From positions 1-9,046 of the forward strand of contig JAUVYU010000017.1 of NCBI GenBank assembly GCA_030602935.1: a stretch of 9,046 bases of DNA. Direction: 5' to 3'. The notes beneath the pieces were generated by a model. The model did not search any database. It was not told the DNA's origin and worked only from the letters and a program-made list of their open reading frames with translations. Positions within the stretch are counted from its first letter, which is position 1; every line of letters starts with the position of its first letter. Both the position numbers and the translations under genes were made by a program. The stretch comes from Candidatus Bathyarchaeota archaeon. Lineage in GTDB: Archaea; Thermoproteota; Bathyarchaeia; TCS64. Positions 1-7,147 of this stretch are shown in pieces.

Positions 1-1
1 C

Positions 2-580
2 AGCCTGGAACGCCTTCAGACGGACCACCTCGACCTCTACCAGTTCCACGGGCTGGACACCCAAGAGGACCTCAACACGGTGGTCGGCGAGGGCGGGGCC
101 CTCCAAGCCTTCAGGGAGGCAAAGGAGGAGGGGCTCATTAACCACATAGGGATCACGAGCCACAACCCAGAGAACATCCTCCGGGCCCTGGAGCTCATGG
201 ACCTCGACACCATCCTCCTCCCCGTCAACTACGTCCTGCGAGCCCATCCGGAGCCCGGGAACGACTTCCGCCCGGTCTTATCCGCAGCGGAGGAGCGAGA
301 CATCGGGGTGATCGCCATGAAGGCGGTGGCCAAGGGTCCCTACCCCGGTGAGAGGACCCGGGACTGCTGGTACCAGCCCTTCACAGCGAAAAATGAGATC
401 AAGGAAGCCCTACGGTTCACCCTATCGCAGCCCCTCACGACCGCCGCGACCTCCTCGGACATGGAGATAGCCAAGATGACCATAGACGCAGCCGAGAACT
501 TCGAACCCATGGACAGGGATGAACAGGAGGCCCTCATCGTGAGAGCCGCAGACTGGAGACCGCTCTTCCCCAGAAACTAG
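2..580 (+). CDS. Aldo/keto reductase family oxidoreductase, 5'-truncated
   Basis: This is the C-terminal part (about 192 residues) of an NAD(P)H-dependent aldo/keto reductase, a cytoplasmic TIM-barrel enzyme that reduces carbonyl groups. The frame is open from the left edge, so the gene begins outside the window; the GTG at 80 is internal. The first visible segment, SLERLQTDHLDLYQFHG, carries the family signature DLYQ.H, whose histidine belongs to the active site (Asp/Tyr/Lys/His tetrad). The Asp, Tyr and Lys positions lie upstream and cannot be checked. Further family landmarks are IGITSHNPENI and VIAMKAVAKGP, then a C-terminal block around CWYQPF and FTLSQP that ends WRPLFPRN. Length and ending resemble the short COG1453/COG0667-type reductases without the C-terminal ferredoxin domain. 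A GC-rich hairpin follows the stop directly. The substrate cannot be inferred. Confidence 0.85.
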   Translation, partial: SLERLQTDHLDLYQFHGLDTQEDLNTVVGEGGALQAFREAKEEGLINHIGITSHNPENILRALELMDLDTILLPVNYVLRAHPEPGNDFRPVLSAAEERDIGVIAMKAVAKGPYPGERTRDCWYQPFTAKNEIKEALRFTLSQPLTTAATSSDMEIAKMTIDAAENFEPMDRDEQEALIVRAADWRPLFPRN

Positions 581-607
581 CGCGCGAAAACGCCCTCTGT
601 TCGCGTG
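581..607 (+). terminator. GC-rich stem-loop directly after the aldo/keto reductase stop
   Basis: CGCGCGAA (581-588) pairs with TTCGCGTG (600-607) over eight positions, one a G-T wobble, around an 11-base loop. It begins at the first base after the TAG stop. No T-run follows, so it is not a classical intrinsic terminator. A 3' mRNA stability element or processing signal is equally possible. The right arm runs into the TATA-like stretch of the next gene. Confidence 0.35.
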
Positions 608-609
608 CG

Positions 610-620
610 TAAATCATTTA
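610..620 (+). promoter_or_regulatory. Weak TATA-like box for the flavoprotein gene
   Basis: The AT-rich stretch TAAATCATTTA follows a GC-rich tract (TCGCGTGCG). Its centre lies about 37 bases ahead of the ATG at 652. With archaeal spacing this would start transcription near 641 and leave a leader of about 10 bases. No Shine-Dalgarno motif precedes the ATG, which fits a very short or absent leader. The match is weak. Confidence 0.3.
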
Positions 621-651
621 GCGTGATTAGACAGATGCCTAACTGAGTTCT

Positions 652-1344
652 ATGAAGGTTCTTGCGCTAAACGCAAGCCCCCGGAAGGGTAACAGCGTGT
701 CGGATGTTCTAATGAACAAGTTCCTCGAGGGCGCCTCTCAGTCTGGGGCGGAGATCGAGAGACACTACGTCACCGACCTCAACATCAAAGGCTGTGTGGG
801 CTGCTATAACTGCTGGTGGGTAACCCCTGGGAGATGCTCTCAGAGGGACGACATGGACTGGCTGCTGCCCAAGATAGCTGAGGCGGACGTGGTGTACCTT
901 GGCACACCGATCTACCACTTCAACATCGTCCACTACCTCCAGAGACTTCGTGAGCGGACGCTGCCCCTCGCTATGCCGGAGATGTACGTCGAGGAAGGGG
1001 ATACCCACCATCCAGCGAGATCAAGGAACGAGGATCAGGTTACCGTGCTGGCCGCCGTCTGCGGGTTCCCCGACCTGGTGAACTTCAGACAGGCGAAGGG
1101 GCTGTACCCGAATGCGGTCCACGTCTTCCTGCCCGCGTCACAGATAATCAGCCACAAGGAGGGCAGGAAATACCTTGAGGGCTTCATGGACGCAGTGGAG
1201 ACAGCCGGGAGGACGTTGGCTGAGACCGGCGAGATCACGGATGAGGTCAGAGCACAACTCGTCGTCGATTACCCCGAAGAGGTGAAACAGATGATCGTGA
1301 ACCAGCATAACGAGTACTCGGCGTCGCTCTCCACTGAGAAATAG
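652..1344 (+). CDS. NAD(P)H-dependent FMN oxidoreductase, flavodoxin fold, iron-sulfur flavoprotein-like
   Basis: The predicted protein has 230 residues and is a cytoplasmic flavoprotein of the NADPH-dependent FMN reductase / iron-sulfur flavoprotein superfamily. The N-terminus MKVLALNASPRKGNS is the phosphate-binding loop for FMN after the first beta strand (residues 1-15). Residues 73-97 (KIAEADVVYLGTPIYHFNI) form the second flavin loop, with the usual GTPIY motif. Between them is C48-x2-C51-x2-C54-x7-C62, inside the family block GCVGCYNCW...GRCSQRDDM. In methanogen Isf proteins a comparable compact cysteine motif binds a 4Fe-4S cluster. In other members the cysteines are kept without a proven cluster, so cluster binding is a possibility only. 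The start ATG coincides with the conserved N-terminus. The gene stands alone between two possible promoters. An electron-transfer or quinone/nitro-reductase role is likely; the physiological partner is unknown. Confidence 0.85.
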   Translation: MKVLALNASPRKGNSVSDVLMNKFLEGASQSGAEIERHYVTDLNIKGCVGCYNCWWVTPGRCSQRDDMDWLLPKIAEADVVYLGTPIYHFNIVHYLQRLRERTLPLAMPEMYVEEGDTHHPARSRNEDQVTVLAAVCGFPDLVNFRQAKGLYPNAVHVFLPASQIISHKEGRKYLEGFMDAVETAGRTLAETGEITDEVRAQLVVDYPEEVKQMIVNQHNEYSASLSTEK

Positions 1345-1387
1345 AGACATTTCTCGCGCACGGGTATTAATCGGATCAGCCTGTTCT

Positions 1388-1410
1388 ACGCGCGCGTACG
1401 TTTAATTAAT
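1388..1410 (+). promoter_or_regulatory. CG palindrome plus TATA box upstream of the transporter
   Basis: TTTAATTAAT (1401-1410), followed by an A-run, is the clearest TATA-like element on the left side. A perfect 12-base palindrome, TACGCGCGCGTA (1388-1399), ends one base before it and occupies the place of the archaeal B recognition element. The predicted transcription start is near 1431. That gives a leader of roughly 75 bases to the TTG at 1508, or about 10 bases to the TTG at 1442. The palindrome could be an operator or just part of a GC-rich BRE. Confidence 0.45.
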
Positions 1411-1507
1411 AAAAAAGGATGCAGAATACTACATATTCCAGTTGACAGGTGTTTGGACTTCTCCATGTACTTGTTCAACGGTGGGATGCTGTCTAGGTAG
1501 TGGAGAA

Positions 1508-2688
1508 TTGAATCACGAAAAAAAGGCACCTGGCAAGCTGTTCATGCTGTCCCTCTTCATGTCTTTATTCGTCGCAGGGATCCCTGTGATTATCTCTGGA
1601 CTGCTCCTCATAGACATCGGCCAGACGTTCGGCTACCCAGTCGGAGTGACGGGCCAGATCTCCACGGTCTATTCGGCCATCGCCGTGATATTCGCCCTCA
1701 TCATGGGCGTCCTCAGCGCCCGATACCGGCACAAGACCCTGCTGACAGCTGGCCTCCTGCTCTACGTCATCTCGGCGGTGTGCAGCTACGTCTCTCCCAG
1801 CTTCCCAGTGCTGATAGTTGCCTACTCTCTCACGGGGATCGGCGGCTCTATAGTTTTCCCCATGACGGCCACCATCATCGGCGAGGCCTTCCCCCCCGAG
1901 AGAAGGTCGTCCGCTCTCGGATGGGTCACCGCTGGCCAGCCATTTTCCGTCCTCGTCGGCTCCCCAACTGTTAACTACATCACAAGCCGGTTCGGATGGC
2001 GGTCAACCTTCATCTACTTCATGCTTCCGATATCGATAGTCGGTCTCGCACTTGTCTACTTCGGTATACCAAAACAAGCGACCGGCCAGTTTCGAGTCCC
2101 AGAAGCAGCTTCGAAGGATTCAGGAGCATCTTATCGAATAGGTCGGCACTCGCATGCCTTGCTGGGGCGTTGTTCGTCCAGGTGAACCTGTCGAACGTCC
2201 TGACCTACGGTGTTTCGTCCTTCAGAGAGAGGTTCCAGGCATCATCGGGGCTGGCATCCCTCATCTTCTCAGGGATGGCCCTAACCGCGTTCACAGGGAG
2301 CATTGTAAGCGGCAACGTCGTAGGAAGGTTCGGCAGAAAGAGGGTCGTCGCCGCGGCCTCGCTCCTCCTCGGGGTCTTGACGATAATTACCTTCAACTTA
2401 AGGCTCTTCTGGCCCTCCGCCTTGGCGTCGATAATTCTCTTTTTGTTCGCCTCCTCCTCCTTCGTGGCGGGGAACAGCCTTTCGTTGGAGCAGGTGCCCG
2501 AGTTCAGTGGGACGCTGATGTCTGCGAATGTCGCTGCGAGGAGCCTCGGCGCCACTCTCGGCACCATGATGGGAGGGCTCGTTCTGCTGCAGTACGGCTA
2601 CTGGGCACTGGGCCTCACGGCGGGTACTTTCGGGATCCTGTCCGTTTTGATATACCAGTTCTTCACTGTAGACCCGAGTGCCTCTTAG
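1508..2688 (+). pseudogene. Major facilitator superfamily transporter, interrupted by one frameshift
   Basis: Two overlapping frames together encode one MFS permease of about 390 residues, the usual family length. The first frame (about 1508-2090) holds the N-terminal six-helix half. It starts with a basic cytoplasmic stretch (NHEKKAPGK), then KLFMLSLFMSLF and further hydrophobic helices. The motif-A-like loop GVLSARYRHK sits between helices 2 and 3. The second frame (about 2090-2688) holds the other half, with the equivalent loop GRFGRKR and several helices, and ends at TAG 2686-2688. The switch is in the hydrophilic central loop, between PKQATGQ and SSFEGFRSI. One missing base near 2071-2105 would restore a single frame; the AAAA at 2071-2074 is a candidate site. 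The first frame otherwise stops at 2183-2185. The start is uncertain: TTG 1508 gives a normal N-terminus; TTG 1442 adds 22 atypical residues. Substrate unknown; it may serve the convergent catabolic operon. It may be a true pseudogene or a sequencing error. Confidence 0.8.
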
Positions 2689-2828
2689 GGCGTACGTGTA
2701 TACATCGAGCGGAAATCGAACACATGAGCTCCAGCCCTGTTACGCAGCGGATAGACAAGCCAAGGGCTCGAGATCCCCCTTACGGTCTTCAGCGACTGGA
2801 CATGTGCAAAGGCTCGTTATCCAAGGAC
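2689..2828. other. Convergent intergenic gap between transporter and aminotransferase
   Basis: These 140 bases separate the ends of two converging genes. No T-run terminator is seen for either strand. AGCCCT (2733-2738) and AGGGCT (2763-2768) could form a weak stem around 24 bases. An open frame from ATG 2725 runs into the antisense of the aminotransferase and is not considered a gene. Confidence 0.3.
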
Positions 2829-4166
2829 CTACTTGAGCCCCTCCTCGACCTCACCGATGGACCTGTCCAGCAGGTCGACTATCTCGTCTATCTCCGAGCG
2901 ATCCACGACCAACGGTGGAGCGACCTGGATGTGGTTCCCCTTGACGCCGTCCACGGTGCCGTAGCCGGGGTAGACGAGCAGCCCGTTCCTGTAGCACTGC
3001 TCCACGATCAGCCGCGTGAGGCCTACCTCGGGCGGGAACGGCTCCTTGGTCTCCTTGTCCTTGACGAACTCGACTCCGGCAAATATCCCCATGCCCCTGA
3101 TGTCCCCGACGGTAGGATGGTCATAGAGCTCACGCAGCCTCTCGTGGAGGTACACTCCCAGCTCCGCCGAGCGCTCAGTGAGCTTATGCTTCACCAGATA
3201 ATCAAGGGCTGCAGCCCCGGCTGCACAGACGACGGGGTGACTCCCATACGTGTGGCCATGGGCGAAGCCTCCTGAGAAAGCCTCGAAGACCTTCTCGGAG
3301 GCTATGACAGCGCCGAGAGGCAGGTAGCCGCTGGCGAGGCCCTTCGCGGAGGCGATGATGTCCGGCACGGTCTCCCAGTGATCGAGGCCCCACATCTTGC
3401 CGGTCCTCCCCAGCCCCGTCATCACCTCGTCAGCGATGAGGAGGACGCCATGCTCGTCGCAGATCTCCCTGATCAGCTGGAAGTAGCCCTCCGCCGCCGG
3501 GACGGTGCCCAATGTCGCTCCCACCACCGGTTCGGCTATGAACGCCGACACATACTCAGGACCTGTCGCCTTGATCATCGTGTCCAGAGCCCGGGCGCAC
3601 TCCAGGTCGCACTCGCCGCGGCTCTTCCCGTACCAGCATCTGTAGCAGTACGCTGGGGGAATGTGGGGGAAGTCTAGGAGGAGGGGGACGAACCTGCTGC
3701 GGCGGGCGATGTTCCCCGACATGGAGAGCGCCCCCAACGTGTTCCCGTGGTAGCTCTGCCACCGGGCAACCACCTTGTACCTAGTCGTCTCACCGTTCTC
3801 CAAGTGGTACTGCCGAGCCATCTTCGCCGTAGCCTCCGTGGCCTCAGACCCGCCAGAGCAGAAGAAGACACGGCTCAACCCAGGAGGCGCGAGGCGGGCC
3901 AACTTCTCGGCGCAATCCATCACAGACTCCGTGTAGAAATGGCCGCTGTGGACATAGGAGATCTCAGCGACCTGCTTCGCGATGGCCTCGGCTATCTCCT
4001 TGACGCCGTGGCCGATGTTGACGCAGATGGGGCCCGCGCTCCCGTCGATGTATCTCCGCCCCTCGGAGTCATAGACGTAGATACCCTCCGCCCTCACGAT
4101 CTTGTGGAGGTCTTCTGAGCTCCTGCCGAAGATGTTTGAGAAACCTGGTTCGGACACATTAACCAC
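2829..4166 (-). CDS. Class III PLP-dependent aminotransferase
   Basis: This cytoplasmic aminotransferase has about 446 residues, normal for the class III (omega/ornithine/GABA type) family. Numbering is from the GTG at 4166. The cofactor phosphate loop SGGSEATEA is near 104-112. The metal-like IADEVMTGLGRTG block follows, with Asp246 expected to contact the PLP pyridine nitrogen. SAKGLASGYLPLGA contains the Schiff-base Lys275. Residues 174-190 hold four cysteines in the pattern CYRC...C...C, a block found in a subset of related aminotransferases. The frame stays open up to 4247, but that stretch is rich in Arg/Ser and overlaps the end of the ligase gene. GTG 4166 or 4157 lies just after the ligase stop and ahead of the conserved SNIFGRSSEDLHKI segment. 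It is the last gene of a three-gene operon. Substrate is unproven; context suggests it supplies a keto acid to BKACE. No terminator is visible downstream. Confidence 0.9.
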   Translation of the reverse strand: MVNVSEPGFSNIFGRSSEDLHKIVRAEGIYVYDSEGRRYIDGSAGPICVNIGHGVKEIAEAIAKQVAEISYVHSGHFYTESVMDCAEKLARLAPPGLSRVFFCSGGSEATEATAKMARQYHLENGETTRYKVVARWQSYHGNTLGALSMSGNIARRSRFVPLLLDFPHIPPAYCYRCWYGKSRGECDLECARALDTMIKATGPEYVSAFIAEPVVGATLGTVPAAEGYFQLIREICDEHGVLLIADEVMTGLGRTGKMWGLDHWETVPDIIASAKGLASGYLPLGAVIASEKVFEAFSGGFAHGHTYGSHPVVCAAGAAALDYLVKHKLTERSAELGVYLHERLRELYDHPTVGDIRGMGIFAGVEFVKDKETKEPFPPEVGLTRLIVEQCYRNGLLVYPGYGTVDGVKGNHIQVAPPLVVDRSEIDEIVDLLDRSIGEVEEGLK

Positions 4167-4182
4167 AATTCTAGACTGCTTT

Positions 4183-6135
4183 CTAGACGTGATAACGCTT
4201 GTGCTCGCGCGTTGCCCTGATCTCGTCCAGCGACTCCAGGTTCTCAACCACGGATATGTCCCCAGGCTCGCTTCCCATCATGACGGCCTTGACGATCCGC
4301 CTCATGATCTTCCCAGCTCGGTTCCTCGGTAGATCCCTGACCAGGAACACGTCCTCGGGGGCGAAGGGCTTCCCCATCGAGGCCACGATGAGCCCCCTGA
4401 TCTCCTCCGCCAGCTCCAGGCTGGGCTTGTGACCTGGCTTCAGGGCGACGAAGCAGGCCAGCACCTCCCCCTTCAGCTCGTGGGGGAGACCGATGCACGC
4501 GGACTCCCGCACAAACTTATGCTCGTTGATGATGGACTCCACCTCGGCGGGGCCTAGCCTCTTCCCTGCGACCTTGATTACGTCGTCCGTCCTCCCATGG
4601 AGGAACCAGTATCCGTCCTCGTCCACGGAAGCCCAGTCCCCGTGGAACCAGACACCGGGCCATCTGGACCAGTAGGTCTCGATATACCTCTCCGGCTCGT
4701 TCCAGAAGCCCCGGGTCATGGAGGGCGCCGGCTTCTTGCAGACCAGATAACCCACCTTGTCCCTGACCGGCTCGCCGTCGTCGTCGAAGACGTCGATGGC
4801 CATCCCGAGGCCGGGGCCCCCAAGCGTGGTGGGCCTCAAAGGCATGATAGGGAGGGGAAGGAGGAAGCAGCCGAAGATCTCCGTGCCCCCGGAGAGGTTG
4901 ATGAGGGGGCACCTGCCCTCCCCGACTACCTCCATCAGCCATGTCCAGGTGTCGGGGTCGATGGGCTCCCCTGTGTTCCCCGTCACCCTGAGGCTGCCCA
5001 GGTCGTGGGCCTTCACCCATTCGTCCCCGAGGCTCTTCAGCATCCTGTAGGCGGTGGCGGAGCCCCCGAGGTGGGTGACCCCGAACTCCTCCACCATGGA
5101 CCAGACCCTGTCAGGCGCGGGGTAGTTGATGGCGCCCTCGAAGATGACGTGGGTGCCCCCCAGGTTCTGGGCCCCTATGATCTGCCAGGGGCCCATCATC
5201 CAACCGATGTCCGTTATCCACATGAGGACATCCCCCGGCTTCAGGTCCATGTTGAAGTGGATCTCCTTGGAGCTCTGGAGGAGGGCCCCGGCGTGGGAGA
5301 TGATCGCCCCCTTCGGCCTCCCCGTCGTCCCCGAGGTATACAGGAAGAGGGCGGGGTGCTCCGGGTCCACCGGCTTGGTGTCATATAACGCTGACTGACC
5401 GGAGCAGGCATCATCCCACCAGATATCCCGCCCCTCTGTCCAGGGCACATCGACGCCAATCCTCTTCACCACGATGACCGTCTCCAGCAGGGGGGCGCTC
5501 TTGGCGGCCTCGTCAAGGTCTTCCTTTATCTTGAGCACCCTCCCCCGCCTGTGGGTCCCGTCGACGGTGATGAGAACCTTGGCCCCTGAGCTCGCGAGCC
5601 TTGTGGCGATGGCAGGGGAGCCAAGCCCCGTGAAAATAGGCATCACGATGGCACCAACCTTCAGCACTGCGTAGAGGCTGACGATGGTCTCCGAGATCAT
5701 AGGCAGGAGCAGGGCGACCGGATCCCCCTCCCCTACTCCCAGGTCGTCGAGGGCGTTGGCGAGCCTGTTCGCCTCCTCGTGGAGTTCCCCATAGGTGTAC
5801 CTCTCCACGGCGCCGTCCTCTCCGGCCCAGATGAAGGCGACTCTGTCGGTCGCGTCGGAGGTGGCGTGTCTGTCCAGTGCGTTGTGGGCCACGTTCATTC
5901 TGCCGTCGATGAACCACCTGGCCCACTCGATGCCCCTTGAAGTATCCAGCACCTTTGAGTAGGGCTGGAACCATTCGACCCCGAGCTCCTTCTCCGCCTC
6001 GGACCAGAACCACTCTACGTCCTCGACTGATCTCTGGATGAGATCCCTGTAATCGTTGAGACCGTGTCTATCCATGAACCTCTTCACGTTGCTGTTCTCG
6101 ACGAGGGACTCGGGGGGATACCAGAGATCTGTCAT
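4183..6135 (-). CDS. Acetyl-CoA-synthetase-like acyl-CoA ligase (AMP-forming)
   Basis: This 650-residue protein activates a carboxylic acid with ATP and CoA through an acyl-adenylate; length and N-terminus match the acetyl/propionyl/acetoacetyl-CoA synthetase group. Seen in order: the Acs-type N-terminal block WFIDGRMNVAHNALDRH (74-90), the ATP loop YTSGTTGRPKG (266-276), the A5 motif LSGGTEIFG (414-422), HGD (498-500), the hinge motif GRTDDVIKVAGKR (514-526), and PRNRAGKIMRR with the adenylation lysine K609. In true acetyl-CoA synthetases the A5 motif reads WWQTETG, and its second Trp closes the acyl pocket. Here Gly416 appears to stand at that place, so an acyl group larger than acetate is likely. 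The SGGT wording recalls acetoacetyl-CoA synthetases. The ATG at 6135 is preceded by GGAG at 6147-6150, 11 bases away. It lies 30 bases after the BKACE gene and just before the aminotransferase. Activation of acetoacetate, or of another product of the pathway, is an inference. Confidence 0.9.
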   Translation of the reverse strand: MTDLWYPPESLVENSNVKRFMDRHGLNDYRDLIQRSVEDVEWFWSEAEKELGVEWFQPYSKVLDTSRGIEWARWFIDGRMNVAHNALDRHATSDATDRVAFIWAGEDGAVERYTYGELHEEANRLANALDDLGVGEGDPVALLLPMISETIVSLYAVLKVGAIVMPIFTGLGSPAIATRLASSGAKVLITVDGTHRRGRVLKIKEDLDEAAKSAPLLETVIVVKRIGVDVPWTEGRDIWWDDACSGQSALYDTKPVDPEHPALFLYTSGTTGRPKGAIISHAGALLQSSKEIHFNMDLKPGDVLMWITDIGWMMGPWQIIGAQNLGGTHVIFEGAINYPAPDRVWSMVEEFGVTHLGGSATAYRMLKSLGDEWVKAHDLGSLRVTGNTGEPIDPDTWTWLMEVVGEGRCPLINLSGGTEIFGCFLLPLPIMPLRPTTLGGPGLGMAIDVFDDDGEPVRDKVGYLVCKKPAPSMTRGFWNEPERYIETYWSRWPGVWFHGDWASVDEDGYWFLHGRTDDVIKVAGKRLGPAEVESIINEHKFVRESACIGLPHELKGEVLACFVALKPGHKPSLELAEEIRGLIVASMGKPFAPEDVFLVRDLPRNRAGKIMRRIVKAVMMGSEPGDISVVENLESLDEIRATREHKRYHV

Positions 6136-6165
6136 TCTAACTCATGCTCCGTTGCGTACGCGCAG

Positions 6166-7017
6166 TTAGCCTTTCCCCAGGTTTAGGATGCGCCTCGCCT
6201 CATCAGGGGACGCCACCTCGATGTTGAGAGCCTCGGCGATCGTGACGATCCGCTCCACCAGCTGGGCGTTGCTCTTCGCGAGCTCCCCTCGCCTGATGTA
6301 GATGTTGTCCTCGAAGCCGACCCGGACGTGGCCTCCCAGGGTCATCGCCAACGCCCCCATCGGCAGCTCATGCCTCCCGAGGGCACAGACTGACCACGTC
6401 CAGTCCTCAGGCGTCTCATCGAGACAGTACAGCAGAGCCCTCGGCGTCGGCGAGAACCCGGTCCTGCCGATCATCACGAACTGGATGTGAAGGGGCTCCT
6501 CGAAGACCCCTTCCTCCGCAAGCATCTTCGCCGTGTTGATCATCCCGGTGTCGTAGATCTCCAGCTCGGGTTTCACCCCTGCGTCCCTCATGTAGCCGGC
6601 CCAGCGCTTGATGGTCGGCACCTGGTTTATGAACGTCCCCCTGTATGGCGGGGTCCAGGAGTTAACGGAGCCCATGTTCATCGAGGATATCTCCTGCCCC
6701 AGCTGGCACCTCTCCAGGATCATCTCGTCCAGCTTCTCCGCTGTCGCGCGTCTTCCTCCCCCCGTCGTCACGTTGAGGATGATGTTACAGCGATCTCTGA
6801 TCATCTCTACGTACTGCTTCAGGAGGGGGTTCGGGTCGGGGGCCGGCTTCCCCGTCCCGGGCTCCTTGGCATGGAGGTGGACGATGGAGGCCCCTGCCTC
6901 CCAGCACTTCACAGTCTCCTCAACGATCTCCTCAGGAGAGCATGGGACGTAAGGAGTCATCTCCCTTGAGACCGGCTCCCCTCCAGTCACGGCAGCTGTG
7001 ATTATCAACTTGGCCAT
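6166..7017 (-). CDS. Beta-keto acid cleavage enzyme (BKACE, Kce/DUF849)
   Basis: The 283-residue protein is a full-length BKACE family member. These zinc-dependent TIM-barrel enzymes condense a beta-keto acid with acetyl-CoA and release acetoacetate plus a new acyl-CoA. The founding member, Kce, acts on 3-keto-5-aminohexanoate in lysine fermentation. The N-terminus MAKLIITAAVTGGEP is typical and fixes the ATG at 7017; Glu14 corresponds to a conserved active-site residue. IVHLHAKEP supplies His47 and His49, and VRVGFEDN supplies Glu236, matching the HxH plus Glu zinc ligands. NVTTGGG (82-88) and ELEIYDTGMI are further family blocks. It is the first gene of an operon with an acyl-CoA ligase and an aminotransferase; no 3,5-diaminohexanoate dehydrogenase is in view. 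Family members accept many beta-keto acids (for example dehydrocarnitine), so the substrate here is open and the name kce would over-claim. Confidence 0.92.
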   Translation of the reverse strand: MAKLIITAAVTGGEPVSREMTPYVPCSPEEIVEETVKCWEAGASIVHLHAKEPGTGKPAPDPNPLLKQYVEMIRDRCNIILNVTTGGGRRATAEKLDEMILERCQLGQEISSMNMGSVNSWTPPYRGTFINQVPTIKRWAGYMRDAGVKPELEIYDTGMINTAKMLAEEGVFEEPLHIQFVMIGRTGFSPTPRALLYCLDETPEDWTWSVCALGRHELPMGALAMTLGGHVRVGFEDNIYIRRGELAKSNAQLVERIVTIAEALNIEVASPDEARRILNLGKG

Positions 7018-7147
7018 AAAGATCAGGTGATAAATACGCAGATGGTGGATTAACGTTTTCCATTCACTTACCGAGTAACGCGCAAGTGTTGGCAGAGATT
7101 TTTTTCTGCTCGCGGGCGCGATTATTTAGGACCATATACATCACTAC
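7018..7147. promoter_or_regulatory. Divergent promoter region between BKACE and the small TIGR04076-like gene
   Basis: This 130-base gap must hold promoters for both directions. For the + strand gene, ATTATTT (7121-7127) follows the GC tract CGCGGGCGCG and is centred 24 bases before ATG 7148, ideal for a leaderless transcript. For the - strand operon, the AT-rich stretch at 7030-7038 (GTATTTATC on the - strand) is only about 17 bases from the ATG, too close for standard spacing, so its promoter is not clear. An imperfect element at 7092-7109 (GCAGA, eight-base loop containing most of a run of seven T, TCTGC) lies between them and may be a regulator site. Confidence 0.4.

Noticed and set aside
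1419..1445. Eight-codon leader peptide MQNTTYSS before the transporter
   Set aside because: Its ATG lies upstream of the transcription start predicted from the TATA box at 1401, and it has no attenuator-like structure.
2066..2110. Programmed -1 frameshifting in the transporter
   Set aside because: No canonical slippery heptamer is in the correct frame and no clear downstream stem was seen; a base loss or sequencing error is simpler.
2705..2725. tRNA T-loop-like sequence (GTTCGATTT on the - strand)
   Set aside because: The flanking bases do not form a T-stem, and no anticodon arm or acceptor stem can be drawn.
2154..3275. 373-codon + strand open frame across the transporter end and the aminotransferase antisense
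   Set aside because: It runs out of frame through conserved transporter sequence and antisense to the aminotransferase; the protein is low in hydrophobic pattern and resembles no family.
4167..4247. N-terminal extension of the aminotransferase to 4247
   Set aside because: It overlaps the ligase end and encodes an Arg/Ser-rich stretch unlike the family; GTG 4166 or 4157 after the ligase stop fits better.
4597..5388. 263-codon + strand open frame inside the acyl-CoA ligase
   Set aside because: It is antisense to a gene with all adenylation motifs, is rich in Pro/Gly/Val/Asp as expected from GC-rich antisense frames, and has no recognisable domain.
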